Assembly (NCBI RefSeq): GCF_018588585.1
Contig: NZ_JAEUFG010000018.1
Coordinates: 23,490 to 87,489 of the forward strand
DNA: 64,000 bases
Direction of reading: 5' to 3'
Source: Bacillus sp. SM2101
GTDB taxonomy: Bacteria; Bacillota; Bacilli; Bacillales; SM2101
Under the pieces are notes generated by a model that was given only the letters and a program-made list of their open reading frames with translations, searched no databases and was not told the origin of the DNA. The first letter of the stretch is position 1. Each line of letters opens with the position of its first letter. The translations under genes and the position numbers were made by a program. Positions 54,836-64,000 of the stretch are shown here, in pieces.

Positions 54836-55489
54836 ATGCTTAATGAACGTAATTTAAAAGACATGTTATATCAAGAGTATGCGAGGATTGGGAAAAGTTT
54901 ATCAAGCCCTAAACGATTGGAAATTCTTGACCTGCTATCTCAAGGCCCTAAATCTGTGGATGCTTTAGCAAAGTGTACAACAATGTCTGTTGCTAATGTA
55001 TCTCAGCACTTGAAAACTCTTTATAATTCAAAGCTAGTTAAATTTAAGAAGGAAGGAAACTTCGTTATTTATGAACTAGCTGATGAAGTAATTTCGAATT
55101 TTTTAATTTCATTACATGCATTATCAGAAAAGCAATATATGCAAGTACAGCAAATTAAAGAAGAGTTTTTAAATAATCAACTTGATATAGAAGGAATAAC
55201 TTTTATAGAGCTTAAAGGCCGAATGGAGAAAGGTGAGGTTTTACTGTTGGATGTAAGACCGAAGGAAGAGTATGAAAAGGCCCATATCCCAGGAGCAGTT
55301 TCTTGTCCTATCGAAGAATTGGAAGCTAAACTTGCATCTTTGCCAGCTAAAAGTAATGTAGTTGCTTATTGCAGGGGACCTTATTGTTTAATGTCGGCAA
55401 AAGCAGTAGAAATTCTTAAGGAAAAAGGTATAAATGCATTTCGATTGGAAGATGGTGTTAGAGAATGGGAGCAATTTGCTGATAAATGA
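54836..55489 (+). CDS. ArsR-type HTH regulator fused to a rhodanese domain
   Basis: 217 residues. Winged HTH at 10-95 (SSPKRLEILDLLSQGPKSVDALAKCT, MSVANVSQHLKTL), then a rhodanese domain (LLLDVRPKEEYEKAHIPGAVSCPIEELE) with active-site loop CRGPYC, both cysteines present. Such fusions sense sulfur or redox species. The perfect palindrome just upstream suggests autoregulation, and the MFS gene downstream on the same strand is a possible target. Confidence 0.93.
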   Translation: MLNERNLKDMLYQEYARIGKSLSSPKRLEILDLLSQGPKSVDALAKCTTMSVANVSQHLKTLYNSKLVKFKKEGNFVIYELADEVISNFLISLHALSEKQYMQVQQIKEEFLNNQLDIEGITFIELKGRMEKGEVLLLDVRPKEEYEKAHIPGAVSCPIEELEAKLASLPAKSNVVAYCRGPYCLMSAKAVEILKEKGINAFRLEDGVREWEQFADK

Positions 55490-55718
55490 AATTAACGCTC
55501 ATTTTGAAGGCAAAAGATACTAAGGAAGCATGGATAGGTTCTATATGTGCAAATGCTGCAATAATTCTGGACATAGAGAAATACTTTTCTCATGGGTGGA
55601 GCTGCTGAAATAAAAAATATCTTTATGTACAATTACTTAAATAGTACATTTGTAAGATGGTTTAAGGATGGTAAGGCACTATCAATATAAATGACTAAAT
55701 ACAAGAAGGTGATAATGA

Positions 55719-57020
55719 GTGTTAAGTAAAGAACAAGATCCGATTGAGAGTTATATAAATTCACCAGAAAAACTTAAAAAGTTATATAAACGAGTGTTGT
55801 TTGTTGTGAGTCTATCACAAATATTTGGAGGAGCAGGGCTTGCGGCGGGGATTACAGTAGGTGCACTTTTGGCCCAACAAATGCTCGGAACGGATGCTTA
55901 TGCAGGAGTTCCGTCAGCCCTCATTACTATAGGATCAGCAGGAGCAGCACTAATCGTAGGAAGACTCTCTCAGCGATATGGACGTCGTACAGGACTATCG
56001 ACAGGTTTTATTGTAGGTGGACTCGGATCAATTGGAGTTGTGATTGCTGCCCTAATGAATAATGTTATTCTTTTATTTGCTTCGCTCCTAATTTATGGAG
56101 CAGGTACTGCAACAAATTTACAAGCCCGTTATGCAGGGACGGATTTAGCAAACAGTAAACAACGAGCTACTGCAATCAGTACTACAATGGTCATGACAAC
56201 GTTCGGAGCTGTTGCTGGTCCCAATTTAGTTGAAATTATGGGTGATTTTGCTCTTTTCATTGGTGTTCCAGCTCTTTCAGGCCCCTTTATATTATCTGCT
56301 GCAGCATTTATCTTAGCAGGTCTTGTACTATTTATTATGTTACGCCCTGATCCCTTAGATATTGCAAAAAAGATAGCAGCTTATAAACAAGAGAATGCCC
56401 AAGCAAATAAATCGTATTCTCCTAATAACACTAATAATAAAAGAGGTCTTGCTGTCGGTGCAACGGTTATGGTTCTAACACAAATTGTAATGATAGCAAT
56501 TATGACGATGACACCAGTGCATATGCAACATAATGGTCATGGTTTAGCTGCAATCGGCATTGTTATTGGATTTCATATAGGATCAATGTACTTACCATCA
56601 CTTATTACAGGGGTACTTGTTGATAAAGTTGGTCGAACAGCGATGAGCATAGCTTCGGGTATTACATTGTTATTCGCTGGCTTATTAGCCGCATTCGCGC
56701 CAAGTGATTCAATGATTCTCTTAGTAATAGCCCTTTCTTTACTTGGTTTGGGATGGAACTTTGGTTTAATCAGTGGTACTGCACAAATAGTTGATTCTAC
56801 TGAGCCATCAACTCGTGCAAAAACACAAGGGACACTTGATGTTTTTATTGCATTAGCAGGAGCTTCTGGTGGTGCTCTTTCGGGTGTAGTAGTGGCAAAT
56901 ACAAGCTTTCTTACATTATCATTGGGTGGAGGATTACTTTCCTTGCTTCTAATACCTGCTGTCATTTGGTCTCGTAGAGGTAAAGTTTTAACAAATTCAA
57001 TAAATCAAAAATCTGTATAA
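55719..57020 (+). CDS. MFS transporter
   Basis: 433 residues, 12 TM segments. RLSQRYGRRTGLSTG is the MFS loop 2-3 motif and GVLVDKVGRTAM the loop 8-9 copy. GTG start after GAAGGTGA. Separated from the ArsR-rhodanese gene by 230 bp holding no gene. Probably an efflux pump; substrate unknown. Confidence 0.9.
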   Translation: MLSKEQDPIESYINSPEKLKKLYKRVLFVVSLSQIFGGAGLAAGITVGALLAQQMLGTDAYAGVPSALITIGSAGAALIVGRLSQRYGRRTGLSTGFIVGGLGSIGVVIAALMNNVILLFASLLIYGAGTATNLQARYAGTDLANSKQRATAISTTMVMTTFGAVAGPNLVEIMGDFALFIGVPALSGPFILSAAAFILAGLVLFIMLRPDPLDIAKKIAAYKQENAQANKSYSPNNTNNKRGLAVGATVMVLTQIVMIAIMTMTPVHMQHNGHGLAAIGIVIGFHIGSMYLPSLITGVLVDKVGRTAMSIASGITLLFAGLLAAFAPSDSMILLVIALSLLGLGWNFGLISGTAQIVDSTEPSTRAKTQGTLDVFIALAGASGGALSGVVVANTSFLTLSLGGGLLSLLLIPAVIWSRRGKVLTNSINQKSV

Positions 57021-58003
57021 ATAGATATGGTAATACGTAGCGACCTTTAAAGGTACAATTTTCTTTGATGAAGCTATTTGCCTGGTGAAGGTGCTTTTGG
57101 TTTAACAGGTAATGAAGTTAATCCATAAAGTTTTAAAAAGTGTTTACCAAGAAATGTCCAAATTCTTTGTTTATCTTAACTGTTATTAATGCTTTAAGTA
57201 ATGTTTGAAGTATATTAATGACAGTGCGTTCGTTACTTATGCTTGGACTAAAATGGATAAATAAACCATTATAAGTTGTGAAGTTGAAACGATAGATGTC
57301 AAAATATATACTTCAGTTTTTACTTTCCGTGACTTGAAAGTGGCGGTTTGTGGTGGAAGCTGCATACAGTTGTTCGGCTGGTTATTTCAAGATAAACAAA
57401 CTTCAAATAATAAGGAAATGATGATGATTGCACGAGGGGAATATGAGAGAAGTGTTGGTTTTTATGCTAACACTTCTTTTATTTTTTTGTTTGACTAAAA
57501 ATTGAATAAACCTAGTTAGAGTTGTAAAGTAGAAAGGCATAGAAGCTATAGCAAACATCAATAACATGGAGGATGAAAAGAGGGAAGCTCCCTAATTTAG
57601 TATAGAATTAAGGAATTGTGAGTCGTAATATGGAAATTTCCTTAACCTGTATATAAGCTATCCAATATAGATTAACGAGATGATTGTTTGACAAAGTGAA
57701 ATTTGGTGCATTTTTGAAGAAGGGAAAAATTCTTTTCTTTTACAATAATTAATAGTGTAAGTTTTGGATGAACCGATTTCGACGACTTTATATAGAAAGT
57801 ACTGATGAATTGGAGAAAGCAAAGGAAATATTAGTACAGGAGAATATGGTATAATTGTAAAAGTTTAAAAATTCATTCAATAAACTAAGGGATGAATGCT
57901 ACGAGAGATTCTCAAACAAACTCATCTCTCAACATAAACGGATGAACGCTAAAATTAACAAAGATTGATTTACGTTTCTCCAAATTTGAAAGGGGAATTT
58001 CTT
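57021..58003. other. Gene-poor region with one terminator
   Basis: 980 bp. A clear hairpin AGAAGTGTT/AACACTTCT with T run lies at 57448-57488. A 28-codon frame at 57768-57854 (MNRFRRLYIESTDELEKA...) could be a gene remnant. Nothing else recognised. Confidence 0.5.
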
Positions 58004-58459
58004 TTGAATAATGTCAATGTAAGGCTTGAAAAATTAAATTCAGAAAACTGGTATGATTGCTGTCAATTAGAAGTATCAAAGGAACAAGAAAAATATATGG
58101 AACCAAATGCAATTTCTATAGCTCAATCAAAGTTTGAATCTACATTAAAACCTTACGCGATCTATTTCGAAGATAAATTAGTAGGTTTCTTAATGTATAA
58201 TTCTGTAAAAGAAGAACTTGATGGTTATTGGATTTATAGAATAATGATTGATAAGAATTTTCAAGGTAAGGGCATAGGTAAGGAAGCAACTAAGTTAATG
58301 ATATTAGAGATGATTAAATTATTGGATGCAAAAAGAATTATTGTAGGTTATAATCCTGAAAATTCGGGAGCTCACCATTTGTATGCAAGTTTGGGATTTG
58401 TTGATAATGGTGATAGATTTGGAAAAGAGATGGCTGTTATTAAAAATATAACAGATTAA
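58004..58459 (+). CDS. GNAT-family N-acetyltransferase
   Basis: 151 residues. RIMIDKNFQGKGIGKEATKLMI and YNPENSGAHHLYASLGF are the acetyl-CoA and C-terminal motifs, as in spermidine/diamine-type enzymes such as BltD. TTG 58004 follows AAAGGGGAA; the 13-codon extension overlaps that site. Confidence 0.85.
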   Translation: MNNVNVRLEKLNSENWYDCCQLEVSKEQEKYMEPNAISIAQSKFESTLKPYAIYFEDKLVGFLMYNSVKEELDGYWIYRIMIDKNFQGKGIGKEATKLMILEMIKLLDAKRIIVGYNPENSGAHHLYASLGFVDNGDRFGKEMAVIKNITD

Positions 58460-58666
58460 AAGATATTAAATGGAAGACAAAATGGGTTGGAGGCAAAAAA
58501 AACTTTTTTATTGATCTAACTTATAACTAGAATTTATGCACATATAAAACTGATAAACCCTCATAATGAGTTACATAGATTAAGCTATATTTAAATTTTT
58601 TCGACAATATAAATGTATACATGATGATATAGAATATACGTTCGTTTTGGAGGAGTGAAGAAAAAC

Positions 58667-59482
58667 ATGCCAGAGTTAAGAGTTAAGGATGTAAAACTTC
58701 ATTATCAAGCATACGGAACTGGAAAACCTATTATTATGATTCATGGCTTTTCTCCAGATATGAGGCTAATGATAGGATGCATGGAGCCAGTATTTTTACA
58801 AAAAGATGGTTTCAAAAGAATATATATAGACCTTCCAGGGATGGGCAAAACAAAAGATTATAATGAAGTCAAAAACTCGGATGACATGTTAGATATAGTC
58901 ATTGAATTTATTGATAAATTAATTTCAAACGAGTCCTTTTTAGTTGTGGGGGAATCATATGGCGGCTATATAGCTAGAGGAATTATTCATAAAAAAAAGA
59001 AAGAAGTAGACGGAGCTGCATTTATTTGTCCAGTCATTATTCCTGAAATGAGTGAAAGGACTCTCCCTGACCATTCCATTATTTATAAAGATAATGAATT
59101 TTTAGAGCAACTAGATGAAGATGAAAGAGAAGGTTTTGATTCAATTTCAGTCGTGCAGGATGAATATAATTTTCATAGATTTCAAAATGAAATACTACCT
59201 GGGTGTAATATAGCTGATGAACAATTTTTAGCAAAGATAAAGCAACAATATAGTTTTACTTTTGATGTAGATCAAGGTTTGTATGAACTGCCAAGCGTAT
59301 TTCTTCTTGGAAGACAAGATTCGATGGTTGGGTTTAAAGATGCACTCGATTTAATTGATAAATTTCCAAGAGCTACTTTTGCAATTTTAGATAAAGCAGG
59401 ACATAACTTACAAATAGAACAAAAGGCGCTTTTTGATACACATATAACTGACTGGTTAACTAGAGTAACAGAGAAAAAGTAA
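58667..59482 (+). CDS. Alpha/beta hydrolase
   Basis: About 271 residues. Oxyanion HGFSPD, nucleophile GESYGG near residue 98, acidic residue in LGRQDSMVG, histidine in KAGHNLQIE. Substrate unknown. ATG 58667 or GTG 58655; GGAGGAG abuts the GTG, so the ATG is preferred. Confidence 0.87.
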   Translation: MPELRVKDVKLHYQAYGTGKPIIMIHGFSPDMRLMIGCMEPVFLQKDGFKRIYIDLPGMGKTKDYNEVKNSDDMLDIVIEFIDKLISNESFLVVGESYGGYIARGIIHKKKKEVDGAAFICPVIIPEMSERTLPDHSIIYKDNEFLEQLDEDEREGFDSISVVQDEYNFHRFQNEILPGCNIADEQFLAKIKQQYSFTFDVDQGLYELPSVFLLGRQDSMVGFKDALDLIDKFPRATFAILDKAGHNLQIEQKALFDTHITDWLTRVTEKK

Positions 59483-59643
59483 CAGGGTAAATCTATTAGC
59501 TCTTTTAATGATATGCTCAACTGTCTCTGCAATTGAAAAGCACCTATTTCACCGAATGTTGAATAAGCAAGTCAATTAAAGATGTGGTTAGTATAAGAAG
59601 AGATATAATTTAAGCATAACAAATTTAATGGTGGATAATACAC

Positions 59644-60159
59644 GTGGATATATTAATTGAACAATTAGATGTGACCGATGCACACAATTTGTATAAGTTT
59701 GAACTTCAAAACAGAAAATTTTTCGAAGAAATGGTACCGAGCAGAGGTGACGACTACTATGGGCTTGAGGTTTTTAAAAAAAGGCATGAAACTTTACTTG
59801 AAGCACAAGCTCAAGGAAGTTCATATTTTTACTTAATTAAATCTACAGATGGTTCTATTGTTGGAAGGATAAATCTAGTTGACATTGATAAGTCACAAAA
59901 AATTGGTCATCTAGGCTATAGAGTAGGTCAACTATATGCTAGAAAAGGTGTGGCTAAAAAAGCAGTAAAATTACTATTAGAACAATTAACAGACCAAGAT
60001 ATAATACAAGTTAAGGCGAAAACAACAACCAATAACATAACATCTCAAAAAGTTTTAGAGAAAAACGGATTTAAGCATTCAAAATCCTATGATGAAGAAT
60101 TTGAAATGAATGATCAGAAGTTAAATTTTGTTTATTATACATGGACGAATAAAGCTTAA
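59644..60159 (+). CDS. RimJ/RimL-type N-acetyltransferase
   Basis: 171 residues. GRINLVDIDKSQKIGHLGYRVGQLYARKGVAKKAVKLL and TTTNNITSQKVLEKNGFKH follow the ribosomal-protein acetyltransferase pattern. GTG start. Confidence 0.87.
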   Translation: MDILIEQLDVTDAHNLYKFELQNRKFFEEMVPSRGDDYYGLEVFKKRHETLLEAQAQGSSYFYLIKSTDGSIVGRINLVDIDKSQKIGHLGYRVGQLYARKGVAKKAVKLLLEQLTDQDIIQVKAKTTTNNITSQKVLEKNGFKHSKSYDEEFEMNDQKLNFVYYTWTNKA

Positions 60160-60433
60160 TTTTGTTGAGCTAGCTGACGCCTTTGAAATCACAATACAAG
60201 CATAAAATATACAGTTTTTAGTATGTATTGCCCCAAGAAGATCAAATAGAATTGCAAGTTGATAGCTAATAACTTTAATATTTTTAGAAATATATGGACC
60301 GACTCGTTTCAAAGAGGTACGATAGTTTAGAGGTATTTTCTTCTTTGTAATTGGTCAGCTACATTTTGTATGTAGTGAGTTTTAAGATTATAAACATTTA
60401 CTTTCTGAAAATGTTTAATATATTGTTAAATCT

Positions 60434-60465
60434 AAGAAAAAGGTTTATAGAAACCTTTTTCTTCT
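60434..60465 (+). terminator. Terminator in the 60.2-60.7 kb gap
   Basis: AAGAAAAAGGTTT pairs perfectly with AAACCTTTTTCTT. No gene seen in the remaining 550 bp (60160-60715). Confidence 0.85.
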
Positions 60466-60715
60466 TATATGCTCAAGTTTAGTAATATCTTATTGTTGGG
60501 TGTTTTTTTCCTACCTGTTTGTCAAGTAAAGGCTACAAATACAAAAGTCTGAGGTTATATTTTTTTATCTATAAATTGATTTACTTTCAGTTCCAAATAA
60601 TGTGTTTAAGACACTTTGGCAATGATTTGTGTATAATTATGATATAAATAAGTTAGGAGAGAAAAGTTCGAATACTAATACTCTAGTTTAAAGAAAAGGT
60701 TGGTTTAATTATGTT

Positions 60716-61942
60716 ATGGGAGAATCATTAAAACATTTCATTGATAGCCGTGTAGGAATCTCTAAATCGAAGAGATTATGGATGGCTATAATTCTAGGAA
60801 CATTAGCAGGGTTTGGACCGTTATCCATTGATATGTACTTGCCAGCACTTCCTGATATAGCCAAGGATTTTAACGTAAGTCCATCACTAGTCCAACTTAG
60901 CCTGACTTTTTTCTTACTTGGTTTAGCATTTGGTCAGCTTTTAGCCGGACCAATCAGTGATGTCCGGGGGCGACGTTTACCATTATTAATTGGATTAATC
61001 ACCTATTTTGTTGTTTCCCTTTTATGTGTTTTCAGTCCTTCTATCTGGACATTAATTGTATTACGCTTTATTCAAGGGTTGGCAGGTTCAGCGGGTATTG
61101 TTATATCAAGAGCGGTTGTTCGGGATTTGTATTCCGGCACAGAACTTACCAAGTTCTATGCATTGCTTGCATTAATCAATGGTATTGCACCTATTTTGGC
61201 TCCAGTATTAGGAGCACAGTTATTAAAAATAGTCCCATGGCAAGGTGTATTTATTTTATTAAGTATTATAGGTTTAGTGATGTTTTTTGTCGTCCTATTA
61301 GGCTTACCGGAAACCCTTCATGACGATAGGCGGTCAGTTGGGGGAATAAAAAATACCTTTATTACTTTCCGAAATCTTATTTTGGACCGAACCTTCATAG
61401 GTTTTGCATTAGCTCAAGGGTTTGTCTTCGCTGCCATGTTTGCTTATATATCTGGTTCTCCCTTTGTGGTGCAGAATATTTATGGCGAATCACCACAAAT
61501 GTTCAGTCTCATCTTTGCAATAAATGGATTAGGCATCATGATTGCTAGTCAGACCACAGGGAAGTTAGCAGGACGAATACATGAGTCAAGGCTTTTTCTT
61601 TTTGGGTTAGCTACTTCATTATTTGGGGGGATATTTTTATTTGTGTTGATTCTCCTAGATGCTAGGTTAATTTTCCTTCTAATCCCACTATTTTTTGTTG
61701 TATCAAGTGTCGGGATTGTAAGTACATCTGGATTTTCACTAGCTATGCAAAAACAAGGAAAGAATGCAGGAAGTGCAGCAGCCCTATTAGGAGTGATGTC
61801 ACTAGCATTAGGTGCATTCGCAGCACCACTTGTTGGAATAGGAGGGGAACACACTGCCATACCAATGGGAATGGTTATCGTAGGTTCAGGTGCAAGCGCG
61901 GCACTTTCCTATTTATTTCTTATCCCTCGAGAGGAAAGGTAA
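60716..61942 (+). CDS. Bcr/CflA-family drug efflux MFS transporter
   Basis: 408 residues, 12 TM. GPLSIDMYLPALPDIAKDF, LAGPISDVRGRRLPLLIGL and RFIQGLAGSAGIVISRAVVRDLY are the Bcr/CflA signatures. Weak ribosome site; an out-of-frame ATG lies five bases upstream. Confidence 0.92.
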   Translation: MGESLKHFIDSRVGISKSKRLWMAIILGTLAGFGPLSIDMYLPALPDIAKDFNVSPSLVQLSLTFFLLGLAFGQLLAGPISDVRGRRLPLLIGLITYFVVSLLCVFSPSIWTLIVLRFIQGLAGSAGIVISRAVVRDLYSGTELTKFYALLALINGIAPILAPVLGAQLLKIVPWQGVFILLSIIGLVMFFVVLLGLPETLHDDRRSVGGIKNTFITFRNLILDRTFIGFALAQGFVFAAMFAYISGSPFVVQNIYGESPQMFSLIFAINGLGIMIASQTTGKLAGRIHESRLFLFGLATSLFGGIFLFVLILLDARLIFLLIPLFFVVSSVGIVSTSGFSLAMQKQGKNAGSAAALLGVMSLALGAFAAPLVGIGGEHTAIPMGMVIVGSGASAALSYLFLIPREER

Positions 61943-62757
61943 TTATACGCTGATCATGCTGGGGAGTCTCCACCAACATGCGGCTACGACCTAAGTAATC
62001 TCCTTTATATAATATTAATTATGAGAAGCGAAACACCTTAAAGTACATGCATAGTTTATTAATAGATACAAAGCGATGATCAAGGTATATTTTACTATAT
62101 ATCCTTGATCTCGAATCAAATCCTTCAAGTAAAATAAATGCTACATCTAGCAATTGAAAGCATTCAATACAATTCACTAGTATAATTTTAAATACTCAAA
62201 TGCATTTAAATAACTACCAAGAAAAACAGTCCTACACCAATTCTTGTTTGTGGGGCTGTTAACTTATTTGTACAATGATGCTACTTCCGAAATCAACTCT
62301 ACAAATATCCTCAAATTTTTATCTTTATATTATTATGCTTGTTCAGTGTATGTCCTAAAAATGACTTGCATTGAGCAATGTCAATGTAAGTCAGGACTAC
62401 TTCGATGGTTGGCTCTAACACTTCAACATTTGTGTTTTTCATCACCTCTAATATCTCTCTGATATTTTAAATTCAAAAAAATGTTATTCAACCAATGTAT
62501 CAATAGCCATTAACTTCTTTTTGTCTAAGAATAATAAAAGTTGTTTAAAAATGTTAGTAATCTTATTCCGCACTAGGGCCATATTGTCGAAGATCAACCT
62601 TCTTTAGAACAGGTGAATTAAAGAGTCTTAATCTCTAAGTTATTATTTACTTAGAGTAATCCCTTTCATATAATTATATTGGTAAATAAATGAATGTAAG
62701 TTTGATATTGTAAAAGTATTTATAATTTATATTACATGGGAAAAGCGAGGGTAAATT
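61943..62757. other. Gene-poor region with minus-strand remnants
   Basis: 815 bp. On the minus strand, 62311-62442 is a 43-codon frame with AGAGGTG directly before its ATG, and 62563-62631 reads LRLFNSPVLKKVDLRQYGPSAE then stop, preceded by a stop: both may be remnants. The plus-strand 72-codon frame across 62244-62462 looks incidental. Confidence 0.35.
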
Positions 62758-63828
62758 ATGTTGAAGAAAACGTTAGTAGTTATAATATCATTAATGTTGT
62801 TACTTCCATCTACATCTGTATTTGCAGCTGGAGACCAGCCAAGTGCTTGGTCAAAAGATACGATTCAAAGAGGTATTGATTTAGGAATTGTACCAGAACG
62901 AATGCAATCCAATTATGCTGATCCAATTACACGGGAGGAATTTGCGGAGTTATTAGTAAATGTAGCTTTTAAAAAGTTAGAAATGGTCGAAAGGTCATAT
63001 GAATGGACAAAAGAGATGGTACTTGAAAGAGTGACGATTGATCAACCTTTTGAGGATACGGATTTAGATCATGTCAAGCTTGCCTATATAATTGGCAGTG
63101 TGAATGGTACATCTGATACGACCTTTTCACCAGATGCTTATATCACACGTGAACAAGCTGCACAAATGCTGATAAATACAGTACACTATGCTAGTATTAT
63201 CAGTTATGCTTCAGAGAAAGAAATGGGCTATTCAGATTATGATCAAATAGGAGATTGGGCTATACCAGCTGTAAGTGCAGCCTACAATTTGGAGCTTATG
63301 CAGGGATCTAATGGACAATTTATGCCACGAAAGCATATAACGAGAGAGCAGGCGATAGTAACGATAATAAGAGTTCTTGATCATGCTAAGTACATAACGT
63401 TGCAGCTAAGAGGGGATATAATTGCTTTTGCTTGGTATGATGATTTGACATACAATGTAGGAAAAGACTATGTGAATGTATCTTATAAGGATGAGGGAGA
63501 GTTTAGCCTCTCTGACAAAACCTTAAGAGAACTGTGGTTTACTTATAATCAAACTTCTGAATCGGAAGTACCCTACGACCACGAAAAGGCAATCGTTACT
63601 TACAGCTTTCATGGTAATCTATTAAGTTTAACTTATACATGGATGTTAGATGCAGCGTTAAAAGGAGAAGGAGTAAAAGTAGATTATGGCTATATGACTG
63701 TCGAAACATTTACAGAAAATCATATACTTGAATTTACACTGAAAGACATACCAGGGTATTTTAATGCATTAGTAGGACATGTTTATGGATATCCCCAAGT
63801 AGCAATTGATCCAAAGCCAATAGATTAA
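62758..63828 (+). CDS. SLH-domain surface protein
   Basis: 356 residues. Sec signal peptide MLKKTLVVIISLMLLLPSTS with cleavage near VFAA. Three S-layer homology motifs follow: GIDLGIVPERMQSNYADPITREEFAELL, IIGSVNGTSDTTFSPDAYITREQAAQML and NLELMQGSNGQFMPRKHITREQAIVTI, which bind pyruvylated wall polymer. The C-terminal 150 residues match no family I know. Perfect hairpin downstream. Confidence 0.92.
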   Translation: MLKKTLVVIISLMLLLPSTSVFAAGDQPSAWSKDTIQRGIDLGIVPERMQSNYADPITREEFAELLVNVAFKKLEMVERSYEWTKEMVLERVTIDQPFEDTDLDHVKLAYIIGSVNGTSDTTFSPDAYITREQAAQMLINTVHYASIISYASEKEMGYSDYDQIGDWAIPAVSAAYNLELMQGSNGQFMPRKHITREQAIVTIIRVLDHAKYITLQLRGDIIAFAWYDDLTYNVGKDYVNVSYKDEGEFSLSDKTLRELWFTYNQTSESEVPYDHEKAIVTYSFHGNLLSLTYTWMLDAALKGEGVKVDYGYMTVETFTENHILEFTLKDIPGYFNALVGHVYGYPQVAIDPKPID

Positions 63829-63844
63829 TGAACTACATCAATGG

Positions 63845-63872
63845 CGCTTTTCAGAAATAACTCTGAAAAGCG
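63845..63872 (+). terminator. Terminator of the SLH gene
   Basis: CGCTTTTCAGA and TCTGAAAAGCG form a perfect 11-bp stem. Confidence 0.85.
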
Positions 63873-63993
63873 TCTTTATGTGTTAACTTTTTTCATCGTT
63901 CAAATTGTTAATTCTATAGTGTAAAATTAATAGGGGAAATGTGGATGTATAGGAAAAACTTATAATATTGTAAGTATACATATTGTGGAGGTT

Positions 63994-64000
63994 ATGATGA
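63994..64000 (+). CDS. Possible start of a gene running off the window
   Basis: ATG at 63994 preceded by TGGAGG at 63986-63991. Only two codons are visible, so identity is unknown. Confidence 0.35.

Noticed and set aside
57768..57854. 28-codon frame in the 57-58 kb gap
   Set aside because: No ribosome site and no recognisable family; possible remnant only.

Overview
The window reads as chromosomal DNA of a low-GC, Gram-positive, probably spore-forming Bacillaceae member. The reasons are a SinI/SinR pair, the aa3 quinol oxidase qoxABCD, tcyABC, the BmrC/BmrD and VmlR drug-resistance proteins, the NfeD/flotillin pair with a SigW-type promoter, AGGAGG-like ribosome sites, and many TTG/GTG starts. 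I saw no rRNA, tRNA, CRISPR array, intact transposase or prophage structural gene. All functional calls are from reading the sequence; no database search was run.

Layout. 0-9 kb: an EPSP synthase divergent from a LysR regulator, alanine dehydrogenase with its PucR-type activator, an alpha/beta hydrolase, an AI-2E family permease and a methyltransferase. 8.9-11.2 kb: nfeD-flotillin behind a SigW consensus promoter. 11.6-15.9 kb: a YtkA-like lipoprotein, then a matrix/biofilm-type control block (PilZ-like protein, SinR paralog, class D sortase, sinI, sinR) with two almost identical SinR-type operators. 16.2-22.3 kb: thiamine thiazole synthesis (TPP riboswitch, tenI-thiO-thiS-thiG-thiF), then thiD-thiE. 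22.3-26.6 kb: bmrC-bmrD behind a leader peptide and attenuator. 26.7-27.15 kb: an array of 22 repeats of about 20 bp. 27-30.4 kb: a phosphotransferase-like protein, a class A beta-lactamase-like serine hydrolase, a 28-residue membrane peptide and a truncated globin. 31-34.8 kb: qoxABCD. 36-38.5 kb: tcyABC cystine uptake.

38.9-52.7 kb is the plastic part. It has sparse genes, gene remnants and most of the ten copies of a roughly 160-bp MITE-like element that I could line up by eye between 35.7 and 52.7 kb. It also holds the most interesting locus: an AimR-like (arbitrium-type) TPR regulator overlapped by a small secreted peptide precursor ending in -EVMPGG. A perfect hairpin, a palindrome and a 47-residue ORF follow, so the order is aimR-aimP-terminator-aimX-like, yet there is no phage around it. 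An orphan SecA2-type ATPase converges on it.

49-64 kb is rich in resistance and small-molecule genes: VmlR behind its own leader peptide and attenuator, a VOC protein, four GNAT acetyltransferases, an ArsR-rhodanese regulator with a perfect palindromic operator upstream of an MFS pump, an alpha/beta hydrolase, a Bcr/CflA pump, and an SLH-domain surface protein. Two separate antibiotic-sensing attenuators (bmrCD and vmlR) lie in the same 64 kb.
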